Shown in pieces: positions 17,225 to 24,916 of a stretch of DNA of 26,649 nucleotides (positions within the stretch are counted from its first letter, which is position 1; the number at the start of each line of letters is the position of its first letter). This DNA comes from Ferruginibacter sp. (lineage in GTDB: Bacteria; Bacteroidota; Bacteroidia; Chitinophagales; Chitinophagaceae), in the NCBI GenBank assembly GCA_025352435.1, contig JANXTN010000003.1, positions 1 to 26,649 of the forward strand. The letters are read 5' to 3'. The notes beneath the pieces were generated by a model, which saw only the letters and a program-made list of their open reading frames with translations, searched no databases and was not told the origin of the DNA. A program made the position numbers and the translations under genes.

Positions 17225-17932
17225 TTAATTCTTTATATTGAAATAGTTGAGCAATACATCTACCATATTTTGTTGAGATGGATAATTACTAACAATAATT
17301 TTATTTGATACTTTATATTCTTTCAAAGCATTTGCTGTAGTGTACCCAATGCAAAAACAAGCAATCGTTTTTGATAAAACATTTTCTTTAAAAAAACTTT
17401 GAATGGCGCTTGGGCTGAAAAACAAAATTGACTGAAAACTGTTTTCTATTTTTTTAACCTGCTCAATGTTTTTATAAAGAATCATTTCCTGCAGCAAAAC
17501 CCCCGCTTCTTGTAACATTTCCGGAAGTTCCTCTCGTCTTTTATCTCCACAAAAAAATATAGCTTCTTTAAAAATCTGTTCTTTAATTATTTTTTTTGCT
17601 AAATCCGCTGCATTATCTGCTGTTATATTTGCAGCAAAGCCTTCATCAGCAAGTGCCTTTTGTGTTTCTCCACTCAAAGCGGCGAAAACAGCCTTTTTAT
17701 TAATTTTTATTTTGTTCTCAGAAACCTGTTGTGCAAAACAACGAACCGCATTCTTACTTGTAAAAATATAATTAGACAACGGGCAGTTTAAAACTTTTAC
17801 AAAATCAAGATTTTGAAGTTGTTCAATTTTAATGAAATCATGTTCTATTACATTAAAATCGTTGTCAACCAATTGCTGTTTAATGTAGGGCTTTAAAACT
17901 TTGGTAGATAAAATGGTGAAATTATTCTTCAT
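17225..17932 (-). CDS. hemD: Uroporphyrinogen-III synthase
   Basis: Closes hydroxymethylbilane with inversion of ring D. HemD is poorly conserved in sequence, so the call rests on 235-residue length, position directly after hemC, and weak family motifs in the right order: YIFTSKNAVRCF (55-66), ALSGETQKALADEGF (85-99), FCGDKRREELPEML (127-140), LFFSPSAIQSFF (170-181) and CIGYTTANALKE (194-205). The ATG at 17932 overlaps the hemC end by 11 bases. A GTG at 17977 would add 15 residues, coded wholly inside hemC, and looks spurious. No N-terminal methyltransferase domain is fused. Confidence 0.93.
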   Translation of the reverse strand: MKNNFTILSTKVLKPYIKQQLVDNDFNVIEHDFIKIEQLQNLDFVKVLNCPLSNYIFTSKNAVRCFAQQVSENKIKINKKAVFAALSGETQKALADEGFAANITADNAADLAKKIIKEQIFKEAIFFCGDKRREELPEMLQEAGVLLQEMILYKNIEQVKKIENSFQSILFFSPSAIQSFFKENVLSKTIACFCIGYTTANALKEYKVSNKIIVSNYPSQQNMVDVLLNYFNIKN

Positions 17933-18983
17933 GGCTTTCACTATTTTTTTGCAACCCTTCCACAATCTCTTTTCCACCTTTCCCCAAAATTTCTTCAGCA
18001 GCTAAAGCACCAATAATTTTATAATCTTCTATATTTCTCTCTATTTCTAGTTCAACTTTTTTCTCGCCATCCGGCGACAAAATATTCCCTTTAAAAATTA
18101 TTTTTTCATTTTTAATAATGGCATAAGCACCAATTGGAGTACTGCAGCCGCCCATCAAAACTCGTAGGAAATCTTTTTCAACTTGGGTGCAAATTTGACT
18201 ATGCTTATCATTTATCTCTTCGCAGTAGGAAATTGCATCTATATCATTTTCCCTGCAAACGATCGCAATAGCGCCTTGTGCGGGTGCAGGTAACATCCAA
18301 TCAAGTTCAACAGTATGAAGGTGACCAAAACCAAGTCTTTCCAACCCTGCGGCTGCAAACACAGCTCCATGCCAAATGGATTCACTCACTTTTTTCAAGC
18401 GGGTATTTACATTTCCACGCAGGTTTTCAATGCTTGCATTTTTGAATCTATATAACAACTGTGCTTTGCGCCTGGCGCTGCTTGTAGCTATTTTAAATGA
18501 AAAGTTTTGTGTGGCATCCTGTTCGTTTTCCTGCAGTGTCCCTGAAAAACTCTTTTGCATTTGTTCAGTAGTTATCTGTACACTCGCCTTTTCTTTTTTC
18601 TGACTGAAAACACCGGCATTAAAAGACAACTCTTCTTTCGTAAAAACTCTTTCTCTGTTAATAACCAATACATCAAATGGATTTCCTCTTTTAAGCACTG
18701 CTCCTATCATTAATCCTTTTGCAAGTTTGGTCGGAATATCTTTATAAGAATGTACAGCAATATCAATCTGATCATTGAGCAGAGCTGTATCTAATGTTTT
18801 TGTAAAAATTCCTTGCACGCCCATTTCATACAAAGGAGTCGTGAGGTTTATGTCGCCTTCACTTTTAATCAAAACAAGTTCACTCTCTAAGCTTTTATAT
18901 TGGAGTAATTGTTTAACCTGTTTTGATTGCCATTGCGCCAATGGACTGTCTCTCGTTCCTATTTTTATGGGGGACTTACTCAC
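17922..18983 (-). CDS. hemC: Hydroxymethylbilane synthase with an internal insertion
   Basis: Polymerises four porphobilinogens on a dipyrromethane cofactor. Motifs: IGTRDSPLAQWQ (8-19), HSYKDIP (78-84) with catalytic Asp82, TSSARRKAQL (167-176) with the paired cofactor-binding arginines, and GGCSTPIGAYA with the cofactor-attaching Cys280. At 353 residues it exceeds the usual 300-315. The excess lies between NPFDVLV (101-107) and the ATSSARR motif, where about 40 extra polar residues (roughly 112-160, rich in K, E, Q, S and T) are found. The start is GTG at 18983; the conserved IGTRDSPLA motif eight residues later rules out any downstream start. It overlaps hemA by 8 bases and hemD by 11. Confidence 0.96.
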   Translation of the reverse strand: MSKSPIKIGTRDSPLAQWQSKQVKQLLQYKSLESELVLIKSEGDINLTTPLYEMGVQGIFTKTLDTALLNDQIDIAVHSYKDIPTKLAKGLMIGAVLKRGNPFDVLVINRERVFTKEELSFNAGVFSQKKEKASVQITTEQMQKSFSGTLQENEQDATQNFSFKIATSSARRKAQLLYRFKNASIENLRGNVNTRLKKVSESIWHGAVFAAAGLERLGFGHLHTVELDWMLPAPAQGAIAIVCRENDIDAISYCEEINDKHSQICTQVEKDFLRVLMGGCSTPIGAYAIIKNEKIIFKGNILSPDGEKKVELEIERNIEDYKIIGALAAEEILGKGGKEIVEGLQKNSESHEE

Positions 18984-20232
18984 TTACTTTCTGACTAAAA
19001 AAATGATTGTATGCATCAATAAATTGGCAACCTTTTTCATTTTTATTTTTGAGGTTTACCGCAAGTCTGCTGATGGTTTTATTGATCGTATATTCATCCT
19101 GCGAAGAAATGAAATTGTATTCCAGGCTATCTGCCATTTCGCAAACGCCGGTAGTTTTGGATAATGCTAGCAGTTTATCTTTTACATCTTTCACCATTGG
19201 AGAATGACTATGGCTGTTCAACCAGGCAACAAATTCGATTTGTGTCTCCTCAATTATTTTTTGCGCAGCAGGTATTTCATTTGTGCGCTTTTTTATAGTT
19301 TCATTTAAAATAATGCTTATATCATCAACATTCACCATTTGCTGGTTAGGCAAATATTTAATGCAGTGGTGTACATTTGATGGTATTGAAAGATCAAGAA
19401 AAATGCGAGGTTTATTTTCTGTAATAAAATCAGGCATCACTGTAGGTTCGGCAGCTTGCGTACTTACTACCACAATATCTGCAGCATTAACAAGTTGAGA
19501 CAAATTTTGGAAAAGCTCAAATTCAATTCCGTTTTCTTTTGCAAAATTAATAGCCTTTTCATCTGTTCTGTTACAAACAACTATGAAACTGTTTTTAAAA
19601 TAATGCTTTAAATTTTTTCCTATTAGTTTACCGAATTTACCCAAACCTACAAGTGCAATTTTTTTGCCTGAAGTAGTCGTGTTCTTCTTCAACCACTCAA
19701 TTGCTGCAAAAGAAACAGAAGTTGTTCCTGTGCTAAGCGAAGTATTTGTTTTAATCTTTTTAGATGCTTGTAAAGCAAAATTTATTGTTCTATCCATGAT
19801 TGGACCAATTAAATTTTGTGTCTTACTATATGATACCGCTTGCTTTAATTGAGCAAGTATCTCATAATCCCCTAAAATCTGAGAATTTAAACCTGCAGCA
19901 ACATCAAACAAATGCCTTAAAGCAGCTTTGTTTGTTTTGGAATAATATTTTTGTTTGAAAAGTTCCGGATCTATTTTTTTACACTCAATAAATAAATTGT
20001 GCAAAACAGATTCATCAGCTACGTAGGCATAAATTTCTGTACGGTTACAGGTATTTAAAATAAATAAACTTCTAATTCCCAGCGCCTTTGCAGTGTTTAA
20101 GATAAGTTCTTTCTCCGCATCGTTTATGTGAAACAAACTTCTGGTGGCAGCATCAGTTTTCAAATGACTAATACCACACAGGAAAAACCGTGATAAAATA
20201 TATTCGGGATTTTGAAGCGGGAAAGAGTTCAT
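18976..20232 (-). CDS. hemA: Glutamyl-tRNA reductase
   Basis: NADPH-dependent reduction of glutamyl-tRNA to glutamate-1-semialdehyde, the first and usually controlled step of the C5 route. The protein has 418 residues. GISHLKTDAATRS (20-32) is a divergent form of the GLNHxTAPVxxRE motif. The nucleophilic Cys62 sits in LNTCNRTEIYAY. GLNSQILGDYEILAQLK matches the substrate-domain signature, and VGLGKFGKLIGKNL is the NADPH Rossmann motif. The C-terminal dimerisation helices run from about residue 320. It is the first gene of the seven-gene operon and divergent from hemH with 188 bases between, so the two blocks could share a control region. Confidence 0.97.
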   Translation of the reverse strand: MNSFPLQNPEYILSRFFLCGISHLKTDAATRSLFHINDAEKELILNTAKALGIRSLFILNTCNRTEIYAYVADESVLHNLFIECKKIDPELFKQKYYSKTNKAALRHLFDVAAGLNSQILGDYEILAQLKQAVSYSKTQNLIGPIMDRTINFALQASKKIKTNTSLSTGTTSVSFAAIEWLKKNTTTSGKKIALVGLGKFGKLIGKNLKHYFKNSFIVVCNRTDEKAINFAKENGIEFELFQNLSQLVNAADIVVVSTQAAEPTVMPDFITENKPRIFLDLSIPSNVHHCIKYLPNQQMVNVDDISIILNETIKKRTNEIPAAQKIIEETQIEFVAWLNSHSHSPMVKDVKDKLLALSKTTGVCEMADSLEYNFISSQDEYTINKTISRLAVNLKNKNEKGCQFIDAYNHFFSQKVSE

Positions 20233-20388
20233 AAATAGAATGTAAAGTTACCTTTGATAAAAGTTTAAACAGCATCTGTTTGTCAGCATTGTGTAATTAT
20301 TTAAATGGATAAGAAACCTGCTATTTAATTTTTTCTAAAAAGATAAAATTTACTCAATTCGTAGCCCCGTATGCAGCACATAACAAAC

Positions 20389-20396
20389 TACTTTTG
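20389..20396 (+). promoter_or_regulatory. -7 promoter box of hemH-hemJ
   Basis: TACTTTTG, followed by CGTTGCAAAG, is an exact TAnnTTTG match 24 bases before the hemH ATG. No good -33 TTTG is seen. The hemA-facing side of this 188-base spacer has only TAACTTTA (- strand, 20250-20243), one base off, as a possible box for the hemA operon. Confidence 0.55.
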
Positions 20397-20420
20397 CGTT
20401 GCAAAGTTTAAATAGCATTT

Positions 20421-21482
20421 ATGATGGATATAAATTCAAAGAAGGTAATATTGATCATGAATTTAGGTAGCCCTGACAGTACATCTGTAAAGGATGTAAG
20501 GCGTTACTTGAACGAATTTTTGATGGATGAAAGAGTGATAGATATTCCAAAAATACCAAGAGCGTTATTGGTAAAAGGTATCATTGTTCCTTTTCGGGCA
20601 CCAAGCAGTGCAAAAGCATACCGCTCTATTTGGACCAAAGAAGGTTCTCCGCTTATTACACTTACTTATCAATTACAGGCTGCATTGCAAGAAAGTACTG
20701 ACTTTCCAATTGAGGTTTGTATGCGTTATGGTAACCCAGCTCCTGAAAGTACATTCACAAAGATTCAGGAAAAATATCCATCTGTAGAGGAAGTTGTTTT
20801 ATTTCCGCTGTACCCACATTATGCAATGAGCAGTTACGAAACTGCTGTTGAGTACGCTAAAGAAATTTATGACAAAGGAAATTACCCTTTTCAATTTTCC
20901 GTTATAGATACGTTTTATACAAATGAGGCTTACATACATGCATTGTCGCAAAGTATTGCTCCGCATTTAGAAGAGAATTATGATCTGTTGCTTTTTAGCT
21001 ATCACGGTATTCCCGAAAGACATGTGAAGAAAACAGACCCCTCAAGACAACATTGTTTGAAAATAGAAAACTGTTGCAACGTAAATAATGAGGCGCATAA
21101 ATATTGCTACAGGCACCAGGTTTTTATGACATCTTCCTTAGTTGCTGCGGAGCTCCAACTAGATAAAAATAAATATGCGACTTCTTTTCAAAGTAGGTTG
21201 GGCAGAGATGAATGGTTAAAACCTTACACTGCAGCAAGGTTGAAAGAATTGCCAAAAGAAGGTGTAAAAAATATAGTGGTTGTTTGTCCGGCATTTGTAA
21301 GTGATTGCCTGGAAACTATTGAGGAAATGGGTGAAGAAGGAAGAGCGTTTTTTATGGAAGCGGGCGGCGAAAGTTTTAAATTAATTCCATGCTTAAATAC
21401 TGCTCCGCTTTGGATAAAAGCGATGAATTCTTTAATTGCAGATCACATGCATAAAACAGAGATGAATGTACCTATATCTTAA
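20421..21482 (+). CDS. hemH: Ferrochelatase
   Basis: Inserts Fe2+ into protoporphyrin IX, the final step. The protein has 353 residues. It has MNLGSPDSTSVKDVRRYL at the N-terminus (about 13-30), the metal-binding His195 in FSYHGIPERH, and FVSDCLETIEEMGEEG containing the second conserved acidic metal site. A loop just after the His motif carries four cysteines (Cys212, Cys218, Cys219 and Cys229), a possible metal or iron-sulfur site. Because hemF and hemJ are present, the substrate is protoporphyrin rather than coproporphyrin. Either of two consecutive ATGs (20421, 20424) may start it. It overlaps hemJ by 17 bases. Confidence 0.97.
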   Translation: MMDINSKKVILIMNLGSPDSTSVKDVRRYLNEFLMDERVIDIPKIPRALLVKGIIVPFRAPSSAKAYRSIWTKEGSPLITLTYQLQAALQESTDFPIEVCMRYGNPAPESTFTKIQEKYPSVEEVVLFPLYPHYAMSSYETAVEYAKEIYDKGNYPFQFSVIDTFYTNEAYIHALSQSIAPHLEENYDLLLFSYHGIPERHVKKTDPSRQHCLKIENCCNVNNEAHKYCYRHQVFMTSSLVAAELQLDKNKYATSFQSRLGRDEWLKPYTAARLKELPKEGVKNIVVVCPAFVSDCLETIEEMGEEGRAFFMEAGGESFKLIPCLNTAPLWIKAMNSLIADHMHKTEMNVPIS

Positions 21483-21993
21483 AGCGCTTCACATTATTTT
21501 TATTGTAACATGGTTCGCCGGTCTGTTCTATATAGTGCGTCTTTTTATTTACAATGCAGAAGCAAATGAAAAATCTGAACCTGAGAGATCGATTTTAAAA
21601 AATCAGTTTTCAATCATGATAAAACGTTTGTGGTTGGGCATTACATGGCCTTCTGCAATCGTTACACTTATTCTCGGACCACTTTTAATCTATATAAACC
21701 CTGCCATTTTAGATACATGGCTTTGGGTAAAAATTGGTTTTGTGATTGGACTTTATTTATACCATTATTCTCTGCATATTTTATACAAACAGCAAGAGAA
21801 TGACACGTTTAAATACGGATCTCAACAATTGAGATTGTGGAATGAAGTGGCTACTGTTTTTTTAATAAGCATCGTAATGCTTGTTGTGGTAAGACAAAGT
21901 CTGAGCGTAGTATGGAGTTTACTCGGCCTTACACTCTTTATAATTTTAATAATGAGCGCTATTAAAATTTACAAACTTGTAAGAATTAAATAA
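21466..21993 (+). CDS. hemJ: HemJ-type protoporphyrinogen IX oxidase
   Basis: A 175-residue membrane protein with four to five hydrophobic helices, of the UPF0093/CopD-like HemJ family that oxidises protoporphyrinogen IX to protoporphyrin IX. The N-terminal helix KALHIIFIVTWFAGLFYIVR contains the conserved His9 reported essential in cyanobacterial HemJ. LWNEVATVFLISIVMLVVVR near 130-150 matches the family's RLxNExPTxxLxxIVxLVVxK region. The ATG lies inside the end of hemH, implying translational coupling, so the last two enzymes of the pathway are made together. No hemG or hemY homologue is present in the window, so HemJ fills that step. Confidence 0.93.
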   Translation: MYLYLKALHIIFIVTWFAGLFYIVRLFIYNAEANEKSEPERSILKNQFSIMIKRLWLGITWPSAIVTLILGPLLIYINPAILDTWLWVKIGFVIGLYLYHYSLHILYKQQENDTFKYGSQQLRLWNEVATVFLISIVMLVVVRQSLSVVWSLLGLTLFIILIMSAIKIYKLVRIK

Positions 21994-21997
21994 AAAT

Positions 21998-22027
21998 AAA
22001 AACTCCTTAAAATTTTAAGGAGTTTTT
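21998..22027. terminator. Bidirectional terminator between hemJ and dapD
   Basis: A 15-bp perfect inverted repeat: AAAAACTCCTTAAAA (21998-22012) faces TTTTAAGGAGTTTTT (22013-22027), with T-rich flanks for either direction. It lies between the stops of the convergent genes ending at 21993 and 22043. Confidence 0.88.
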
Positions 22028-22042
22028 TATGGATACATTTTA

Positions 22043-22849
22043 TTAACCTGCTACATTAAAGTCTCTCAATACATCATTCAAACTTGTTTTTAAATCTGTG
22101 CTCGCTTTGCGTTTCCCGATTATAAGCGCACAAGGCACATTGTAATCTCCCGCAGGAAAACTCTTTGTATAACTACCAGGAATAACCACACTTCTTTCAG
22201 GCACCAAGCCTTTAGTTTCTATCGGTTCCGCTCCTGTTACATCTATGATTTTTGTTGATTGTGTAAGTACAACATTGGCACCTAAAACAGCTTCTTTTTG
22301 TACACGTACACCTTCTACAACTATGCAGCGACTGCCAATAAAACAACCATCTTCAATGATAACAGGGCTAGCTTGCAAAGGCTCCAACACACCTCCGATC
22401 CCTACGCCACCACTTAAGTGTACATTCTTTCCTATCTGTGCACAACTTCCCACAGTAGCCCAAGTATCTACCATTGTTCCTTCGTCTACATAAGCACCAA
22501 TGTTTGTGTAAGAGGGCATCAATACCACATTTTTAGCAAGGTAAGCGCCATAACGTGCGACAGCATGAGGCACAGCACGCACACCTAAACTTTTGTAATC
22601 GCTTTTCAATTTCATTTTATCATAAAACTCAAAAGGAGGCAATACAAAAGTTTCCATTTGTTGAATTCCAAAGTACAAAAGAATAGCCTGTTTTACCCAT
22701 TCATTTACCTGCCAGTTATCACCTACAGGTTCTGCAGTTCTTAATCTCCCCTTATCAACTTCCTCTATAACCTCTTTTATTGCTTGTATATATTTTTCGT
22801 CTTTTAATAACTCACGGTTATTCCAAACAGCTTCAATTAAGTTTTGCAT
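22043..22849 (-). CDS. dapD: Tetrahydrodipicolinate N-succinyltransferase
   Basis: Transfers succinyl from succinyl-CoA to tetrahydrodipicolinate in the succinylase branch of lysine and meso-diaminopimelate synthesis. The protein has 268 residues (E. coli DapD has 274). The N-terminal helical domain includes WQVNEWVKQAILLYF. From about residue 110 come left-handed beta-helix hexapeptide repeats (IGAYVDEGTMVDTWATVGSC, IGKNVHLSGGVGIGGVLEPL, VIIEDGCFIGSRCIVVEGV), then the DapD-typical end PAGDYNVPCALIIGKR. It is a single-gene unit on the - strand with its own promoter box. It implies diaminopimelate-type peptidoglycan made through succinylated intermediates. Confidence 0.97.
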   Translation of the reverse strand: MQNLIEAVWNNRELLKDEKYIQAIKEVIEEVDKGRLRTAEPVGDNWQVNEWVKQAILLYFGIQQMETFVLPPFEFYDKMKLKSDYKSLGVRAVPHAVARYGAYLAKNVVLMPSYTNIGAYVDEGTMVDTWATVGSCAQIGKNVHLSGGVGIGGVLEPLQASPVIIEDGCFIGSRCIVVEGVRVQKEAVLGANVVLTQSTKIIDVTGAEPIETKGLVPERSVVIPGSYTKSFPAGDYNVPCALIIGKRKASTDLKTSLNDVLRDFNVAG

Positions 22850-22862
22850 ATTAGTTTTTTTG

Positions 22863-22870
22863 CAAAAATA
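22863..22870 (-). promoter_or_regulatory. -7 promoter box of dapD
   Basis: On the - strand this reads TATTTTTG followed by CA, an exact TAnnTTTG match 13 bases before the dapD ATG. The leader would be very short. Confidence 0.5.
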
Positions 22871-22930
22871 ATGAAATGAAAGAGTGTACGCAATTAGTAA
22901 ATGGATTTAAATACATTTCATGTTAAACTA

Positions 22931-22938
22931 TATATTTG
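22931..22938 (+). promoter_or_regulatory. -7 promoter box of the GT9 gene
   Basis: TATATTTG matches TAnnTTTG and lies 38 bases before the ATG at 22977. It lies downstream of the possible earlier ATG at 22920, which argues against that start. Confidence 0.45.
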
Positions 22939-22976
22939 ATGAAAATAAAAACAAACAAGTAAATAGTTTTTTAATA

Positions 22977-23963
22977 ATGTCAGCTAGAAACATATTGATA
23001 CGATTACCCAATTGGTTGGGCGATATGGTAATGGCGACATCTTTTGTACAGGCAGTAAAAAATTATTATCCGAATGCGGAAATTGATTTGATTGCAAAAC
23101 AGGGTCTTGAATACCTGTTGGATTATTTCCCTCAGCACAACAAAAGAATTGTGTTTTCTAAAAATGAATTTGAAGGGTTGAAGGGTGCACGTACTTTTGG
23201 AAAAGGAATTAGAAAAGAAAGAAAATATGACCTTTTTTTCTGCCTGCCCGATTCACTTTCTGCCGCTACAATGGGTGCTGCAATTAATGCTAAAAAAAGT
23301 GTAGGCTTTAAAAAAAATGTACGGTTTCTTTTGCTTACAAATATTTATAAAAAACAAAAAAAACTTCACAGAGTAGAAGAATATATTGATCTCTTAGCTC
23401 AATTTGTAAAAGAGAAATTACCTGTGCCTGATGTTTACTTACAACCGAAAGAAAACATATGGTTAGATGCATTGGTGGTCAACATTAATTCTGAAGCGTC
23501 ATCAAGGAGATTGCCGAAGGAAAAAGCCATCAGTATAATTAATACAATAAGAAAAAATCTCCACCACAAAGTCATACTTATTGGTAGTCCTTCCGAAGCT
23601 TTGTTTGTTACGGAAGTTTTTGATTTGCTTGATAGTAAAGACAATGTTATCAACCTTGCAGGTAAAACAACATTGCCTGAACTTGTAAATGTATTTACAT
23701 CCTGCAAAGCAGTGTTGAGTACAGATAGTGGTCCGGCTCATTTAAGTAATGCGCTTAATAAAAACACATTAGCACTTTTTGGTGCAGGAAATGAATTCAA
23801 CACAGCACCTTATAATAAAGACTTTTGTAGGGTAATAAGACTGGGCAAGTTAGCTTGTGAGCCTTGCGTAAATAATATCTGCGAGTTGTATGGTATACCG
23901 GAGTGTTTGTTACAGCTTGAAGAAAATAGAATCGTTGAAGAGTTACAGAAAATGTTATCGTAA
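22977..23963 (+). CDS. Glycosyltransferase family 9 (heptosyltransferase-like)
   Basis: A 328-residue ADP-heptose:LPS heptosyltransferase-family enzyme, probably acting on lipopolysaccharide core or a related surface glycan at the cytoplasmic face. The N-terminus ARNILIRLPNWLGDMVMAT is the GT9 start motif. LSTDSGPAHLSNALN near 255 is the donor-binding motif and ALFG follows. The C-terminal CEPCVNNICELYGIPEC cluster is common in WaaF-like proteins. The ATG at 22977 is chosen over 22920 because it begins at the conserved motif and lies after the likely promoter. The extra 19 residues of the longer form are polar, with no family counterpart. The sugar donor cannot be told from sequence alone. 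It is a solitary gene converging on the barrel gene 28 bases away. Confidence 0.88.
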   Translation: MSARNILIRLPNWLGDMVMATSFVQAVKNYYPNAEIDLIAKQGLEYLLDYFPQHNKRIVFSKNEFEGLKGARTFGKGIRKERKYDLFFCLPDSLSAATMGAAINAKKSVGFKKNVRFLLLTNIYKKQKKLHRVEEYIDLLAQFVKEKLPVPDVYLQPKENIWLDALVVNINSEASSRRLPKEKAISIINTIRKNLHHKVILIGSPSEALFVTEVFDLLDSKDNVINLAGKTTLPELVNVFTSCKAVLSTDSGPAHLSNALNKNTLALFGAGNEFNTAPYNKDFCRVIRLGKLACEPCVNNICELYGIPECLLQLEENRIVEELQKMLS

Positions 23964-23991
23964 TGAAATATTGAGTGATTAACGGAACGAC

Positions 23992-24579
23992 TTAAAATAT
24001 TTTAAATCCAATACCCACCTGAATATTTTTATTTTTCCATTCGTCTGCATTGTTTACATTATTTTGATTGCTTAGGCCGGCAACATACCTGCCATAAATT
24101 TTAAATTTTGTAAGGTTAAGTTGCAACCCGGCAACTGCCGAAATGTTTCCTTTTCTAAAAGCAGTGTCACCATTTTTAAGTAAGCTTTCATTTTTATCTA
24201 ATAACACTGAAAACTGTGGCCCCGCCTGTATTGTAAGAAAAGGTGCTGCTTTAATATTTAAGAGTATAGGAATATCCAGATAATTTAATTTTACTTTATC
24301 CACCTGTTTAAACCCATATACAGTACTGAACTGAGTGGCAGTATCTGCACTTACGCTGCTAAACAAAACCTCGGGTTGAATACCAAATTTTGAGGTAATG
24401 CCAATAGTTGCAAATGCGCCTGCCTGATAGCCAAATACAAATTTATCATCGAAAGGAACGCCCTGTATTTTTTGAAGATTAGCACCTGCTTTTATTCCGA
24501 AATGAAAACTCTGCGCAACCGTACATTTTGTAATGCATAAAAAACAAATTGCAAATGGGATTATTTTTTTCATACTCAT
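23992..24579 (-). CDS. Outer-membrane beta-barrel protein (PorT/OmpX-like fold)
   Basis: A 195-residue protein with a signal peptide (MSMKKIIPFAICFLCITKCTVAQ; the cut is likely before SFHFG). It is followed by alternating hydrophobic strands typical of the Bacteroidota 'outer membrane protein beta-barrel' family: SFHFGIKAGANLQKI, FVFGYQAGAFATIGI and FGIQPEVLFSS. It ends KNIQVGIGFKIF with a terminal aromatic residue, the usual insertion signal. Such eight- to ten-stranded barrels have no assigned general function. ATG 24579 (or 24573) is preferred; an upstream TTG would add only six residues. No operon partner is seen. A promoter box lies at 24656. Confidence 0.88.
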   Translation of the reverse strand: MSMKKIIPFAICFLCITKCTVAQSFHFGIKAGANLQKIQGVPFDDKFVFGYQAGAFATIGITSKFGIQPEVLFSSVSADTATQFSTVYGFKQVDKVKLNYLDIPILLNIKAAPFLTIQAGPQFSVLLDKNESLLKNGDTAFRKGNISAVAGLQLNLTKFKIYGRYVAGLSNQNNVNNADEWKNKNIQVGIGFKIF

Positions 24580-24655
24580 TTTTTTGGAGGATTTCAATTA
24601 ATATACCAATACTTCTAATTTATAGTTATTAAAATCTTGCAGGAATTTGCAAGGA

Positions 24656-24663
24656 CAAAGGTA
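24656..24663 (-). promoter_or_regulatory. -7 promoter box of the beta-barrel gene
   Basis: On the - strand this reads TACCTTTG, an exact TAnnTTTG match, 76 bases before the ATG at 24579. The leader contains a small TTGCA/TGCAA inverted pair near 24638-24651. Confidence 0.5.
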
Positions 24664-24695
24664 GTTAGGTAAAAGTTGAAAAAAGATAATATACT

Positions 24696-24770
24696 GAAGG
24701 GCTGGCGGATGGGCAGCACTTCCCCACAGTGAAGCGCAGCGTAACGAGGAGTAGTGCAGACAGCCGCTTC
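24696..24770. repeat. GC-rich imperfect inverted repeat, non-coding
   Basis: Part of the 603-base gene-free stretch 24580-25182. The outer arms GAAGGGCTG (24696-24704) and CAGCCGCTTC (24761-24770) pair, as do the inner arms GCAGCACT (24713-24720) and AGTGC (24753-24757). The apical region includes GAAGCGCAGCGTAACGAGGA. It is much richer in G+C than its surroundings, as seen in dispersed palindromic (REP-like) elements. No T-run follows on either side, so a terminator is unlikely. Confidence 0.55.
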
Positions 24771-24908
24771 AAATGCTGAATAAAGTTGTTTAGCTCACAG
24801 CCCCAGAATAGAAAAATAGACACAAGATAAAAGACAAAAGACAGCGGCAAATTAACAGCATACAAACATTATAATTATATTTTATTTAGTTATCAAATAT
24901 TTTAACCT

Positions 24909-24916
24909 TACTTTTG
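24909..24916 (+). promoter_or_regulatory. -7 promoter box of the DEAD-box helicase gene
   Basis: TACTTTTG followed by CGGC is an exact TAnnTTTG match and identical to the boxes of rpmB and hemH over nine bases. It lies 266 bases before the ATG, implying an unusually long leader unless a nearer promoter exists; I saw no other good match between. Confidence 0.55.

Noticed and set aside
17933-17977. An N-terminal extension of HemD from a GTG
   Set aside because: It lies wholly within the hemC coding end and its residues are merely the alternative frame; the ATG at 17932 fits the family start.
22920-22976. A longer start for the GT9 glycosyltransferase
   Set aside because: The extra 19 residues have no family counterpart and the likely promoter box lies inside them.
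24665-24865. A 66-residue ORF on the - strand in the gene-free region
   Set aside because: It overlaps the GC-rich inverted repeat and the predicted promoter of the beta-barrel gene, and its translation matches no family I know. It looks like a chance ORF.
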